Below are positions 26,756-35,692 of a DNA stretch of 50,263 nt, in pieces; the first letter of the stretch is position 1; each line of letters opens with the position of its first letter. A program made the translations under genes and the position numbers. The notes below the pieces were generated by a model. It saw only the letters and a list, made by a program, of their open reading frames with translations, had not been told where the DNA came from and made no database searches. Source of the stretch: Paenibacillus sp. Marseille-Q4541 (GTDB lineage Bacteria; Bacillota; Bacilli; Paenibacillales; Paenibacillaceae); contig NZ_JAGXCY010000018.1 of the NCBI RefSeq assembly GCF_018310695.1, positions 1 through 50,263 on the forward strand, in the 5' to 3' direction.

Positions 26756-28333
26756 CTACCCCTTATCCTCCGCCCCCAGCTGCATTAGCTGACGATATTC
26801 ATGGGGTGTAACCCCTTCAAGCTCCCGAAACACGCGGGAAAACTGCTTACTGTGTTCAAACCCTACAGCATCGCTAATGGCTGACATCCGTAGCTCCGTC
26901 TCCCGAAGCAATACCTTGGCTTTACTTATCCGTACCTTCTTCAGGTACAGCACAAAATTTTCACCTGTGTATGCTTTAAATGCCTCACTAAAATAAGAAT
27001 AACTTAACGACACATGATTGCTTACCATCGCCATATTTAAAGGACGAGCATAATGCGTGTCAATATACTGAACGGCCTCTTTCATATCTGAATGCTCCGT
27101 GTGTGCAGATCGAATCTGGACGATGTAGTCATTCACACTGACAAGGAGGTCCGTAATTTTCCGGTAATAATCGTGGAAACTCCGAAAATTCTTCATATTC
27201 CCTGCGCGCTTGTACATCTTAAGTACTTCAACAGATGACTCCCCGTATTTCAAAAATACTTCATCGAATACCTTCTCATTCATCAGCCTGCTTACCCGCT
27301 CCAAATAGGCGATGTCCATATGTTTAAGCTCGTCCACCTGAAAAATAGTACCAAGCAGCTGCTTCATTTCTTTTAGCCGATCGGTTCCCAGCATGTTGAG
27401 CAGTTTGTGCAGTTCCGCATAGGGAAGGGGAAACTCGGTACGATGCTGTAATTCTTCACTATATTCAATTCCACCTGACTGCTGGAGTGAAAATGTATAT
27501 TCTAGCGCTGTTAGCGCCTCTTGATACTGGACACGTAGAAGGGAGACGTGGTTCTGCCCTGAACTAATGCCCATTCGAAAACCATTCCAACCTTTGAGAT
27601 GAGCCTGTAGAGCAAGTTCCTTGTACCAGGTGGTGGTATTGCCGATGAGTACAATCCTTCCGTCAAGCCCCGGAATAACAGCTTCCAGTCTATCTTCAAC
27701 CATATGAGTGAGGCGTTCAATGAGCCGCATGATCTCTCCTGTCGTCATCTTGGAACCATCTTCGTGATGGCAGATCACAACAGCCACGGCCATCGTTTCA
27801 CCTAGCGGAAAACCAATATCGGCTTCCGCCTGCCTCCATTCTTCCTCAGGCAAGGTATCGGTTCCACAAATAATCTGGCGCAGCCGGTTTATCCGCTGCT
27901 CCTTACGCCACACTTGGCGCTCCTTCGCCTGCTGTTCTTGAACCGCTTCCTGTTCCGACAATTCTTTGTTCACTCGTTTTAGCAGATCAAACAATTCCTT
28001 TCGCTCAATCGGCTTCAACAAATAATCCCTAACCTTATATCTTATCGCTTGTTTGGCATACTCAAAATCATCATATCCACTCAATAGTACAACCGCAGGC
28101 TGCGTTTCCGCTGGTTCAGCATGCAGTTCTTCAAGCAGCCGAATTCCGTCCAGTACAGGCATCCTTATATCGGTCAGAATAAGATCAGCCGGATTCTCCT
28201 TATTCAGTTCAAGTGCGATCTTACCGTTGCCGGCAAGTGCTATGTCATATACCGACTCAAATTCACGCTCAATCATCGCCTTAAGTCCCATCCGAATGTT
28301 CTTCTCATCATCCACGATAATCAATCTTCTCAT
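26756..28333 (-). CDS. Response regulator, receiver plus AraC-type domain (module 3)
   Basis: A 525-residue YesN-like regulator. The receiver has LIIVDDE, phospho-acceptor D55 in LILTDIRMPV and Lys in DYLLKPIERKE. A central linker of ~270 residues and a C-terminal AraC domain follow (LNMAMVSNHVSLSYSYFSEA, then DAVGFEHSKQFSRVFRELEG). It overlaps the kinase gene by 4 bp and is the last gene of module 3. It probably activates the permease promoter at the other end of the module. Confidence 0.92.
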   Translation of the reverse strand: MRRLIIVDDEKNIRMGLKAMIEREFESVYDIALAGNGKIALELNKENPADLILTDIRMPVLDGIRLLEELHAEPAETQPAVVLLSGYDDFEYAKQAIRYKVRDYLLKPIERKELFDLLKRVNKELSEQEAVQEQQAKERQVWRKEQRINRLRQIICGTDTLPEEEWRQAEADIGFPLGETMAVAVVICHHEDGSKMTTGEIMRLIERLTHMVEDRLEAVIPGLDGRIVLIGNTTTWYKELALQAHLKGWNGFRMGISSGQNHVSLLRVQYQEALTALEYTFSLQQSGGIEYSEELQHRTEFPLPYAELHKLLNMLGTDRLKEMKQLLGTIFQVDELKHMDIAYLERVSRLMNEKVFDEVFLKYGESSVEVLKMYKRAGNMKNFRSFHDYYRKITDLLVSVNDYIVQIRSAHTEHSDMKEAVQYIDTHYARPLNMAMVSNHVSLSYSYFSEAFKAYTGENFVLYLKKVRISKAKVLLRETELRMSAISDAVGFEHSKQFSRVFRELEGVTPHEYRQLMQLGAEDKG

Positions 28334-30204
28334 CCGGCATCCCCTCCTGTCAGTAATACTTTAGGTAATGTCATCATGATCTCTGTTCCTTGTCCTTCCG
28401 CGCTTTGAACCATCAATCCATACTCTTTCCCGTAAAAGAGCTGCAGCCGCTGATGTACATTGGTAAGTCCAATGCCTCCGGGCTGCTTCATCCGTTCTTC
28501 TTCCTGTTCCCGGTTGAATTGCATCCTACTTACGATCTCCTGCAATTTGTTCTGATCCATTCCGCTTCCGTTATCTACAATCGTTAGCTGGAAGGTCTCA
28601 CCGCTCGTTTCCGCCTGAATTCGAATTGTTTTATCATCTGGCTCTTCGGGCAGTTCTGCCCAGGCGTGTTTTACACTGTTCTCGACGAGAGGCTGGAGTG
28701 ACATTTTGAGCACCTCGGCTTCCAGAGCATATTCCGGGATGTCTAGGACCAGCTGTATTGGAGTATCAAATCTGATATTCATAACCTCTATATAGTTACG
28801 GATATGCCTTAGTTCATCTTTCAGCTTCACATATTCTCCTGACCATTTAAAATTGTAACGCATCATACCGCCGAGTGACGTAAGTGCATCCGCAATTTCC
28901 CGCTGGTCCTCCATCTCCGCTAGCATCCGGATATTTTCAAGGGTGTTATATAGAAAGTGTGAATCAATCTGATTATGCAATGTCCGTAGTTCTGCTTCTT
29001 TGGACAAAGCTTCTTTTCGAACCGCCACGGCAACGAGCTCATTAATTTTGTTCATCAGCTTGTTAAAATGATACGCAAGCTCTCCAATTTCTCCGCCACC
29101 ACGGATGACTACCCCGGTATATAACTCCCCGCGGCGCGCTTTTTTCATCGCATCCGTCAGCCTTACCAGATTTTTTAGAATAATCGAATTCATTATGTAC
29201 GCAATAATCGTAAAGATGAGAATAAACAGTATATTGGCACCGATGGTCTGATTTCGGATCTTGGAAATTTGCCGCAGTACATCTTCCATAGAAACGACAT
29301 TCAGCAGATAAGCATCCAGACCTTCGAGAGGTACGCTATGAAAAAGGTACGTTTTACCGCCTTCCTTGTATTCCGTTTGCCAGAAACCACCCGTGTCCAT
29401 CAGACCAAGTCGCTCTACAATTGCCTTTTTCATCTGCGGATTGTCACTTAGTAGAGATTGCTCCTCGCGCGTAAATATTTGGCCTTTATGATCAATCAGA
29501 AACATCTGAGAACGTTCTTCCTGCACAGAAAACGTACGAGGAGCAAAATCCGATAAGAGCATATCCACCTGAATAATCCCCGAGTGTTCTCCGGCAATGA
29601 CACTGATCTCCCGCAGCAATGATACCTTAGGGCTCGTCGCCTCTGGATTTGATTCATTGCGCTTCGTGAGGTCAAGTGACTGGTTCTGAAAATACCACAT
29701 CTGTTGATCGCCAAGCCCATACGTATCGGAATACCAAGGTTCCTGCTTAATCCGCTGTTCACTGAAAATGATCGGCCAAATCTCATAGGCATACGGATTA
29801 TCTGTAAACAGATGCAAATTTTCGATATTGGGATTGTTAAACTGGATACGAGTGAGATTAACGTAGGCGTTCATATTAAAATCGATTAATTCTCCAAGGG
29901 GAGGCTCCTCTTCCCTGGTCAAGTAGTTCACTACTTCCTTATCGGAAATGGCGAGCTGTGCGGAACGCTCCATAGATTCAATCTGATTCTGGATATGGAG
30001 TTTCTCCATATCTAACAAATTTGCACTTTTATCGATCGTATCCGAAATATACGTTTTATTGATGGAGTTGAAAGAAAAGACAGAGACCAGCAGACTCGGC
30101 AATAGAATAATGGCAATATAAGCGGCAATCAAGCGACTCTGTAAAGATCTCTGCTCCCACCAGACGGACAGATATTCTATGAAGCGGGGTCTCATTTTCA
30201 TCAT
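28330..30204 (-). CDS. Sensor histidine kinase with dCache-type sensor (YesM-like)
   Basis: A 624-residue kinase with membrane helices at about 24-44 and 320-342. Between them is a ~275-residue extracellular domain with the strand pattern of dCache (MFLIDHKGQIFTREEQ, TYLFHSVPLEGLDAYLLNVV). HAMP, N-box (LQPLVENSVKHAW) and ATP-lid motifs (VDNGSGMDQNK, GGIGLTNVHQRLQ) are intact. The His box reads QIDSHFLYNTLE where the usual form is QINPHFLYNTL; the His is kept. It is the intact equivalent of the broken module 1 kinase. Confidence 0.92.
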   Translation of the reverse strand: MMKMRPRFIEYLSVWWEQRSLQSRLIAAYIAIILLPSLLVSVFSFNSINKTYISDTIDKSANLLDMEKLHIQNQIESMERSAQLAISDKEVVNYLTREEEPPLGELIDFNMNAYVNLTRIQFNNPNIENLHLFTDNPYAYEIWPIIFSEQRIKQEPWYSDTYGLGDQQMWYFQNQSLDLTKRNESNPEATSPKVSLLREISVIAGEHSGIIQVDMLLSDFAPRTFSVQEERSQMFLIDHKGQIFTREEQSLLSDNPQMKKAIVERLGLMDTGGFWQTEYKEGGKTYLFHSVPLEGLDAYLLNVVSMEDVLRQISKIRNQTIGANILFILIFTIIAYIMNSIILKNLVRLTDAMKKARRGELYTGVVIRGGGEIGELAYHFNKLMNKINELVAVAVRKEALSKEAELRTLHNQIDSHFLYNTLENIRMLAEMEDQREIADALTSLGGMMRYNFKWSGEYVKLKDELRHIRNYIEVMNIRFDTPIQLVLDIPEYALEAEVLKMSLQPLVENSVKHAWAELPEEPDDKTIRIQAETSGETFQLTIVDNGSGMDQNKLQEIVSRMQFNREQEEERMKQPGGIGLTNVHQRLQLFYGKEYGLMVQSAEGQGTEIMMTLPKVLLTGGDAG

Positions 30205-30261
30205 CGGCTGGTTCTCCTATCTGCATGGTCATCAAGTAATGTGATATCGAAAAGAAAAGAT

Positions 30262-30291
30262 AACCCCAAAAACCCGCGGGTCGCGGGTTCT
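30262..30291 (-). terminator. Stem-loop between module 3 binding-protein and kinase genes
   Basis: AACCCGC / GCGGGTT stem with a five-base loop, followed on the minus strand by TTTTTGGGGTTATCTTTTC. It lies directly after the binding-protein stop, the same place as the hairpins of modules 1 and 2. Confidence 0.7.
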
Positions 30292-30305
30292 TAGGGATAT
30301 CGTCA

Positions 30306-31967
30306 TTATTTCAAAAATTCACCAAGCTTTTTCACATTGTCTTCGTATTTCTGCTGTTGGAACGCCTGAACTTTATCGAGTCCGTCTTTCACACGTTTCT
30401 CTTGGAATTCCGCCCAGATCGTATCAAATTCAGCATCCGTTTTTGCCATTAGCAGCTTCGGCAGTGTCTTACCCCACAATTGAGCGAGCTTCGTATTAAT
30501 AATTCCTTCTGGTGAGTTACCCGTCGGATTCAGTAATTCAAATTCGGAAGCGCTTACTGTTTTTCCCTTCGTCCAGTCTTCCATTTGTTTGAATGGTTCT
30601 ACGGTCTTAGGAGCCCACTGCGACGTAATATTGGTATTCATCAACATCCAGAAAGTATGGGATGCTCCATATTTTTTGTCAAATGCAGATCGATCTGTAT
30701 TCAGCAGCTCCAGCACTTCTGGTTTAAATTGATCTTTTCCGTCGATGTTGTCGTACGATACGCCTTTTTCACCTAAGTACAGGTCTTTGTTTCCTTCTTC
30801 ACTATTCAGATAGCTCAGAAAACGGATCGCGCGTGCTTTGTCTTTTACATTTTTGGAGATGAGCGTTACAGTCCATCCAGAGATGCCTGGTCCATCCAGT
30901 GTTGGTGTATCCAAGTTTTTATTCGAAGGTCCGTCTACAGCAATATACACGGAATTTGGATCATTTGCATAGAGCGTATTGAGCTGAGCTGCCATATCAC
31001 TGCGTTGATAAATCATTGCAAAGTAGCGGCCTTGCGCAATTTTCTCTTCCATTTGCGGGCGTTTATCAATAAAGATATCTTTCGCCAGTAAGCCCTGTTC
31101 GTTTGCCTGACGAATCGTTTTTAGCCAGGTAATATACTCTGGATCAGTGGAACGATCATACAGTTTCCCGTCTTTTTCTTTTGGAATTGCGAGTAGATTT
31201 TGCAGGTAGCCTTCCATGGAATAGTTACCTGTCTCTCCAAACTCATGCATACCAAGCGGGATCAGCGGCTGGCCATTGATCTCTGGGAACTTCTCTTTAG
31301 CTGCTTGAAGCGCAGCAAGAAATCCTTCGGGTGTACGCATGTCCGGTTTACCGATCGCTTCGTACATATCTTTTCTTACTAGGAATACTTGGTTCGAAAC
31401 ATAGTCTTCTCCATACTTTTTGTAATCTTCAGGGGAAGAAGATGCGTTCGGATAAGCATAGACGTTACCATCTGCTTTCGTATACCAAGATAATTTTGCA
31501 GCATCGGATGCAGTATAGAAATAAGGGTCATACTCATCTGCCAGTTCGTTCAGCGGCAATACCAACCCACCGTCGATCATTTTCTGTACGGCATCATCGC
31601 CCTTATCAATCGTAATAAAGTCAGGCAGTTTACCGGATGCAATCAAGGTATTCATTTTCTCGCTCTCATTTCCTGCAGGAACGATAAAGTTGATGTTTAC
31701 TCCTGTTTTTTCAGTAATGAATTTGGAGGTCGCATCGACACCCCACGTATTTGCAAACCAAGAAAAATTCAGGTACCAATCAAACGTAATAGGGGAAGTA
31801 TCGACTTTCCAGCCTGGCTCATCCTTACTAAGCTGTACTGCTGGTGTCTCATTTGGTTTCACTTCTGCTTCTTTTTCTCCGCCGCCGGAAGAACAAGCGG
31901 TTGATACAACGAGCAATGTTGTAGAGAGTAAGGTAAGAATCCGTTTCATACCGAATTTTTGATTCAT
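30306..31967 (-). CDS. ABC transporter substrate-binding lipoprotein (LplA/YtcQ-like)
   Basis: A 553-residue secreted lipoprotein. It has a basic N-terminus, hydrophobic core (ILTLLSTTLLVVSTACSS) and lipobox Cys, then a charged linker. The mature part is similar in length and layout to the module 1 binding protein, including the closing segment LPKLLMAKTDAEFDTIWAEF, which closely parallels VPKMILAKTDAEFDAAWDNF in module 1. The two are therefore paralogues. AAAGGGG lies 8 bp before the ATG. The sugar is unknown. Confidence 0.92.
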   Translation of the reverse strand: MNQKFGMKRILTLLSTTLLVVSTACSSGGGEKEAEVKPNETPAVQLSKDEPGWKVDTSPITFDWYLNFSWFANTWGVDATSKFITEKTGVNINFIVPAGNESEKMNTLIASGKLPDFITIDKGDDAVQKMIDGGLVLPLNELADEYDPYFYTASDAAKLSWYTKADGNVYAYPNASSSPEDYKKYGEDYVSNQVFLVRKDMYEAIGKPDMRTPEGFLAALQAAKEKFPEINGQPLIPLGMHEFGETGNYSMEGYLQNLLAIPKEKDGKLYDRSTDPEYITWLKTIRQANEQGLLAKDIFIDKRPQMEEKIAQGRYFAMIYQRSDMAAQLNTLYANDPNSVYIAVDGPSNKNLDTPTLDGPGISGWTVTLISKNVKDKARAIRFLSYLNSEEGNKDLYLGEKGVSYDNIDGKDQFKPEVLELLNTDRSAFDKKYGASHTFWMLMNTNITSQWAPKTVEPFKQMEDWTKGKTVSASEFELLNPTGNSPEGIINTKLAQLWGKTLPKLLMAKTDAEFDTIWAEFQEKRVKDGLDKVQAFQQQKYEDNVKKLGEFLK

Positions 31968-32025
31968 TTGTTTACCCCTTTTCTATTTAGTAATAGCAAA
32001 AACAGAATTACGCTGGCTGTGGGTG

Positions 32026-32919
32026 TTAGCCTTTGATGGACCCGATCATCATTCCCTTCACAAAGTATTTTTGTAGGAATGGATAGACAAACACGATCGG
32101 AAGCGTAGTCACGACCATGGTGGCCAGCTTGATAGACTGTGATGTTACCGTCTTGGTCACTCCACTTCCTTGCACCGCGGCAACCATCTGATTGGAACTT
32201 GACTGGGCAACAACACGATATAGATAAGTCTGAATCGGCTGTAAATCCGTATTATTGATGTAAATCATCCCCGTAAAATAATCATTCCACTGATATACCC
32301 CATGGAAGAGCGAAATCGTTGCGATAACCGGAAGGGAAACCGGAAGTACAACTCGCAAAAAAATAGACCAGTCGTTCGCTCCATCAATTCGTGCTGCTTC
32401 CTCCAGACCGCTTGGAATTTCGCGGAAGAACGTCATGAAGATAATCAGATCAAAGAAACTAAACATCGCTGGGATAATATACACGAGAAAGTTATCCAAG
32501 AGATGCAAATCGCGGATCAGCAAGAAGGTAGGGATTAAACCTCCACCAAAAAAGAGGGTTACGGTACCAATCAAAATGTAGATTTTACCACCGATCAGAT
32601 CTCTTCGGGAAAGAGCATAAGCGACCATTGCAGTAAAAAAGACATGTACGGCCGTACCTATCACTGTTTTTGCTACCGTAATTCCCATCGCCGTCATAAT
32701 TCCAGGACTTGCAAACACCGCCTTGAAATTATCAAGGCTGAATTCACGGGGCCACCAGTAAATACCACCGCTCATGGCATCCGATCCGTCGTTAAAAGCA
32801 TTCACAAGCACGTACCAGATGGGATACAGTGTAAGAAAACAAATGATGATCATCGCAAGGGTGTTTAATGTATCAAATAAAGCCTCGCCTTTCGTTCTGC
32901 GATTAAGTGCCCACAACAT
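32026..32919 (-). CDS. Carbohydrate ABC transporter permease (YtcP/LplC-like)
   Basis: A 297-residue permease with about six helices, EAA loop LEEAARIDGANDWSIFLRVV and C-terminal signature KYFVKGMMIGSIKG. It lies 16 bp after its partner permease and 58 bp before the binding-protein gene. It matches the module 1 permease at 10014-10910 in length and order. Confidence 0.92.
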   Translation of the reverse strand: MLWALNRRTKGEALFDTLNTLAMIIICFLTLYPIWYVLVNAFNDGSDAMSGGIYWWPREFSLDNFKAVFASPGIMTAMGITVAKTVIGTAVHVFFTAMVAYALSRRDLIGGKIYILIGTVTLFFGGGLIPTFLLIRDLHLLDNFLVYIIPAMFSFFDLIIFMTFFREIPSGLEEAARIDGANDWSIFLRVVLPVSLPVIATISLFHGVYQWNDYFTGMIYINNTDLQPIQTYLYRVVAQSSSNQMVAAVQGSGVTKTVTSQSIKLATMVVTTLPIVFVYPFLQKYFVKGMMIGSIKG

Positions 32920-32935
32920 AGGCTCCTCCTTTCTC

Positions 32936-33913
32936 CTAGAAAAGGGATGTTCCGTTTATTTTTTTCGATACTTTATTAGCTATAAGCAGTAGGATCAGAG
33001 CAATAACCGATTTTAGTAAGCCTACAGCTGTTGCATAGGAATACCGCCCAGAGAGTAGACCTGTCTGATAGACATAGTAGTCAATTACATTACTTGCACT
33101 ATCATTTAGCGAATTGCGAAGGACGAGAATTTGATCAAAGTTCGAGTTCAGCACACCGCTGACCGCCAGAATAAATAGAATCGTAATCGTCGATTTGATT
33201 GATGGAAGGGTAACATACCACATTTTCTGAAATCGACCGGCTCCATCAATGGTAGCTGCTTCATACATTTCGGGCGATACACTGGAAATGGCAGCAAGAT
33301 AAATAATAGCCGACCACCCAAGTTCCTTCCATATGTCCGAAGTAATGATGATGGTCCAGAAGTATTTAGGTTCTGCGAGATACGTAATTGGCGCATCAAT
33401 GAAATTCAGGGCCATCAGAAAGTCATTAATAATTCCCGTCTCCGACAGCCAGGTAGCAAGAATGCCACCGAGCACAACCCATGATAAAAAGTGCGGCAGA
33501 TATGAAATCGTCTGCACGGTTCTTTTGAACCGGACTGAACGAAGTTCATTAAGAAATAGTGCAAAAACGATCGGTAAGGGGAACCCAATGACGAGCTTCA
33601 GTAAGCTCATACCCAGCGTGTTGCGAATGACATTCCCCAGATTCTCATCCTCAAAGAACTCCTTAAAATGGTCAAGCCCCACCCATGGCGCTTCAGAGAT
33701 GGTACCGATAATGTTGTACTCCTTGAATGCAATAATGATGCCGTACATGGGAATGTAGTTGAATATGAACATCCAGGCAATGCCAAGTAATGCCATCGTC
33801 TGCACATGCCGCTGCTGAATGAATCTTCGTCCCAAGCTGCGAGTTTTTTTCTCACGTACAGCATGAACCGGCTTTACGGATGCTGGCGATTTTGAGCTCG
33901 GTTCAATCTCCAT
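32936..33913 (-). CDS. Carbohydrate ABC transporter permease (LplB-like)
   Basis: A 325-residue permease heading module 3. A long basic N-terminal tail (about residues 1-38) precedes about six helices. The EAA loop is MYEAATIDGAGRFQKMWYVT and the C-terminal end is NKVSKKINGTSLF. GGGGGAAGC lies just before the ATG. A cre-like site stands 46-59 bp upstream and an ATCATA (minus strand TATGAT) -10 candidate just beyond it. No ATPase gene follows. Confidence 0.92.
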   Translation of the reverse strand: MEIEPSSKSPASVKPVHAVREKKTRSLGRRFIQQRHVQTMALLGIAWMFIFNYIPMYGIIIAFKEYNIIGTISEAPWVGLDHFKEFFEDENLGNVIRNTLGMSLLKLVIGFPLPIVFALFLNELRSVRFKRTVQTISYLPHFLSWVVLGGILATWLSETGIINDFLMALNFIDAPITYLAEPKYFWTIIITSDIWKELGWSAIIYLAAISSVSPEMYEAATIDGAGRFQKMWYVTLPSIKSTITILFILAVSGVLNSNFDQILVLRNSLNDSASNVIDYYVYQTGLLSGRYSYATAVGLLKSVIALILLLIANKVSKKINGTSLF

Positions 33914-33958
33914 GTTGCTTCCCCCTGCCTTTCCTATCTATTTTGTAATTTTCTTTAA

Positions 33959-33972
33959 TGTAAGCACTTACA
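33959..33972. promoter_or_regulatory. cre-like CcpA operator upstream of module 3
   Basis: TGTAAGCACTTACA is nearly palindromic and differs from the CcpA operator core (TGNAARCGNWWWCA) only by A for G at the centre. It lies between a TATGAT -10 candidate (33985-33990, minus strand) and the first permease gene, a roadblock position. The rest of 33914-34097 shows no gene. Confidence 0.5.
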
Positions 33973-34097
33973 TTTACTGTTATTATCATACTTCGAAAGT
34001 AGAGCGTGATATAAGGTCTCAAATTTCGTATGAGGGGCTCGTTTTTCGGATCAATTACAAAACAAGACCGAAAATATGACCACATTTGAAATAAAAG

Positions 34098-34132
34098 AAA
34101 CCTGTCATTACTTAAAAAAGTAACGGCAGGTT
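34098..34132 (-). terminator. Terminator of the 102-residue unknown gene
   Basis: AAACCTGTCATTACTT / AAGTAACGGCAGGTTT stem with two imperfect pairs. On the minus strand it is followed by TTTCTTTTATTT. It lies about 80 bp past the stop of the unknown gene and insulates module 3. Confidence 0.75.
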
Positions 34133-34214
34133 TTATGTAATAAACATGTTATTTGGTTCTATAATTTAAAATTCTAACTTAGGTAATATTCTTACTTACG
34201 AATCTTCTGACAAA

Positions 34215-34523
34215 CTATCCGCTGATCAATTCTACTTCTTCACTTTCTAATTGTTGCTTAGCCTCATTTTGTTTAAGCTCGTTGACCTTATACCGAAGTG
34301 CGCCCTTTTCCAGTCTTACATGAAGTAATTCGGTAGAAAGATCTATATTCATTTGATGGATACTCGTCACAATATCCTCTGCAGTAACAAAATCAATCGA
34401 ATCGCCCTTCCCAGATATAAACTCGATTAAAATATCGATACATTCATTACATAAATCCATCCGTTTCAGCAGAGCCTCTTCTTCTTCATCCAGATGATGG
34501 TAATTCAATGTCAACTCATCCAT
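34215..34523 (-). CDS. Small acidic helical protein, unknown function
   Basis: About 102 residues starting at the ATG at 34521-34523, where GGGGAG lies 9 bp upstream. A longer frame (to 34571) has no ribosome-binding site. The protein is acidic and predicted to be helical, with no signal peptide, membrane segment or cysteine cluster (only a Cys-x-x-Cys in MDLCNECIDI). I do not recognise a family. It is transcribed divergently from the XRE regulator gene with about 125 bp between, so the regulator may control it. Confidence 0.65.
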   Translation of the reverse strand: MDELTLNYHHLDEEEEALLKRMDLCNECIDILIEFISGKGDSIDFVTAEDIVTSIHQMNIDLSTELLHVRLEKGALRYKVNELKQNEAKQQLESEEVELISG

Positions 34524-34598
34524 TAGATCACACTCCCCCATGTATAAAGCTTCTATTTGATACGTATACAAGTACCAAACCTGAAAATATTATATGGT

Positions 34599-34613
34599 AC
34601 GCTTATGCGTATA
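34599..34613. promoter_or_regulatory. Inverted repeat in the XRE / unknown gene spacer
   Basis: TACGC-TTAT-GCGTA, a perfect 5-bp inverted repeat with a 4-base centre, lies between the divergent starts and partly overlaps a possible -10 (TATAGT). A second partly palindromic run, GATACGTATAC, is found about 40 bp away. These are candidate operators for the XRE protein. Confidence 0.3.
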
Positions 34614-34649
34614 GTCAATACAGAAACAGAAGAGATGACGGTGGTAGAG

Positions 34650-34874
34650 ATGACAAAAAAAGTAGTGGTGAACATACGTCAATTGACTAAAGAGCGCAAT
34701 ATTTCTTTGCGAGAATTGTCCAGGCTATCTGATGTCAGACATGCCGCTCTCAGTGAACTTTCAAATGGAAAAAGAGAAAACATTAGCTTTAGCCACATCG
34801 AACGAATTGCAGAGGCGTTAGACATTAAAGATATACGTGAGATCATTAATCTCGTTGATACACATGATTCGTAA
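34650..34874 (+). CDS. XRE-family transcriptional regulator
   Basis: A 74-residue single-domain helix-turn-helix protein when started at the ATG at 34650 (GGTGG close upstream). In-frame ATGs at 34635, 34605 and 34557 are possible but the longer forms add no conserved sequence. The HTH reads LRELSRLSDVRHAALSELSN with a following helix ISFSHIERIAEALDI, as in the Cro/C1-type domain. It is small enough to be only DNA-binding and probably acts as a dimer at the inverted repeat upstream. The gene ends in its own strong terminator. Confidence 0.8.
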   Translation: MTKKVVVNIRQLTKERNISLRELSRLSDVRHAALSELSNGKRENISFSHIERIAEALDIKDIREIINLVDTHDS

Positions 34875-34897
34875 GGACGACATAACTACAAATTCTA

Positions 34898-34938
34898 AAA
34901 AAAGAAGCCTATTGGATCATATCTAATAGGCTTCTTTT
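34898..34938 (+). terminator. Terminator after the XRE gene
   Basis: AAAAGAAGCCTATT / AATAGGCTTCTTTT stem, perfect over 13-14 bp with a short loop, ending in CTTCTTTT. Intrinsic terminator, possibly active on both strands. Confidence 0.85.
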
Positions 34939-35026
34939 GGCTATTCTGATTTTTCATAACCAGCTCTTGCTACAAATGAAACCTCATGGTATGTTTATGA
35001 GAAATTTTTACAGGAGGAGTTAGCAG

Positions 35027-35611
35027 ATGTCCATAGAGACCCAAGAAAAAATCATGTTATCGATTCCGGATTCCTTTGAAAGCCCAAGACTTATCATCCG
35101 TGCACCTTTATACGGGGATGGCGCCGCCTCCTATGAAGCCGTTCAGGAAAGCATGGAAGAACTGCGCCCATGGATGCCGTTTGCGAATGATTCGCTCACT
35201 GCGGAGAATTCTGAGATTAACATCAGAGAGGCCTATCTGAAATTTCTGGAGCGTACAGACCTGAGACTCTTACTATTTTCCAAAGAAAATGGACAATTCG
35301 TTGGAAGCAGCGGGCTGCACCGAATTGATTGGGATGTTCGCAAATTCGAAATCGGTTATTGGCTGCGAAGCTCTTATGCAGGACAAGGCTATATGACGGA
35401 AGCCGTTGAAGCAGTTACGAACTATGCCATCCATGAACTTGCAGCGAACCGAATTGAAATCCGCTGCGACGCGAGGAATGTAAAGAGTGCCAAGGTAGCG
35501 GAGAGAAACGGATTTGTACTTGAAGGAATTCTGCGCGGAGACAGTCTGGATGTGAATCATCAACTTTCGGACACGATGGTCTTCTCTAAGGTGCGGGGTA
35601 AAGAATTTTAG
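35027..35611 (+). CDS. GNAT acetyltransferase, RimJ/RimL type
   Basis: A 194-residue acetyl-CoA-dependent N-acetyltransferase. The start of the fold (ESPRLIIRAPLYGDGAAS) and the acetyl-CoA loop (GYWLRSSYAGQGYMTEAVEA) are clear, as is NRIEIRCDARNVKSAKVAER, typical of RimJ/RimL and YdaF relatives. AGGAGGAG lies 9 bp upstream of the ATG. Candidate targets are protein N-termini or small amines; no specific one can be read. Single gene with terminator. Confidence 0.88.
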   Translation: MSIETQEKIMLSIPDSFESPRLIIRAPLYGDGAASYEAVQESMEELRPWMPFANDSLTAENSEINIREAYLKFLERTDLRLLLFSKENGQFVGSSGLHRIDWDVRKFEIGYWLRSSYAGQGYMTEAVEAVTNYAIHELAANRIEIRCDARNVKSAKVAERNGFVLEGILRGDSLDVNHQLSDTMVFSKVRGKEF

Positions 35612-35633
35612 AATTCGTTGTTTACATCAAAAA

Positions 35634-35692
35634 GATACGGCGCTTGCCGTATTCTGTAAGACAGTCAAAGCTAAGTCTTTGGCTGTCTATTT
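35634..35692 (+). terminator. Tandem hairpins after the RimJ/RimL-like gene
   Basis: A small ATACGGC/GCCGTAT hairpin is followed by AGACAGTCAAAG / CTTTGGCTGTCT (one T-G pair) and a T-rich tail (ATTTTATTTG). The second hairpin looks like the working terminator and touches the end of the convergent acetyltransferase gene. Confidence 0.75.
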
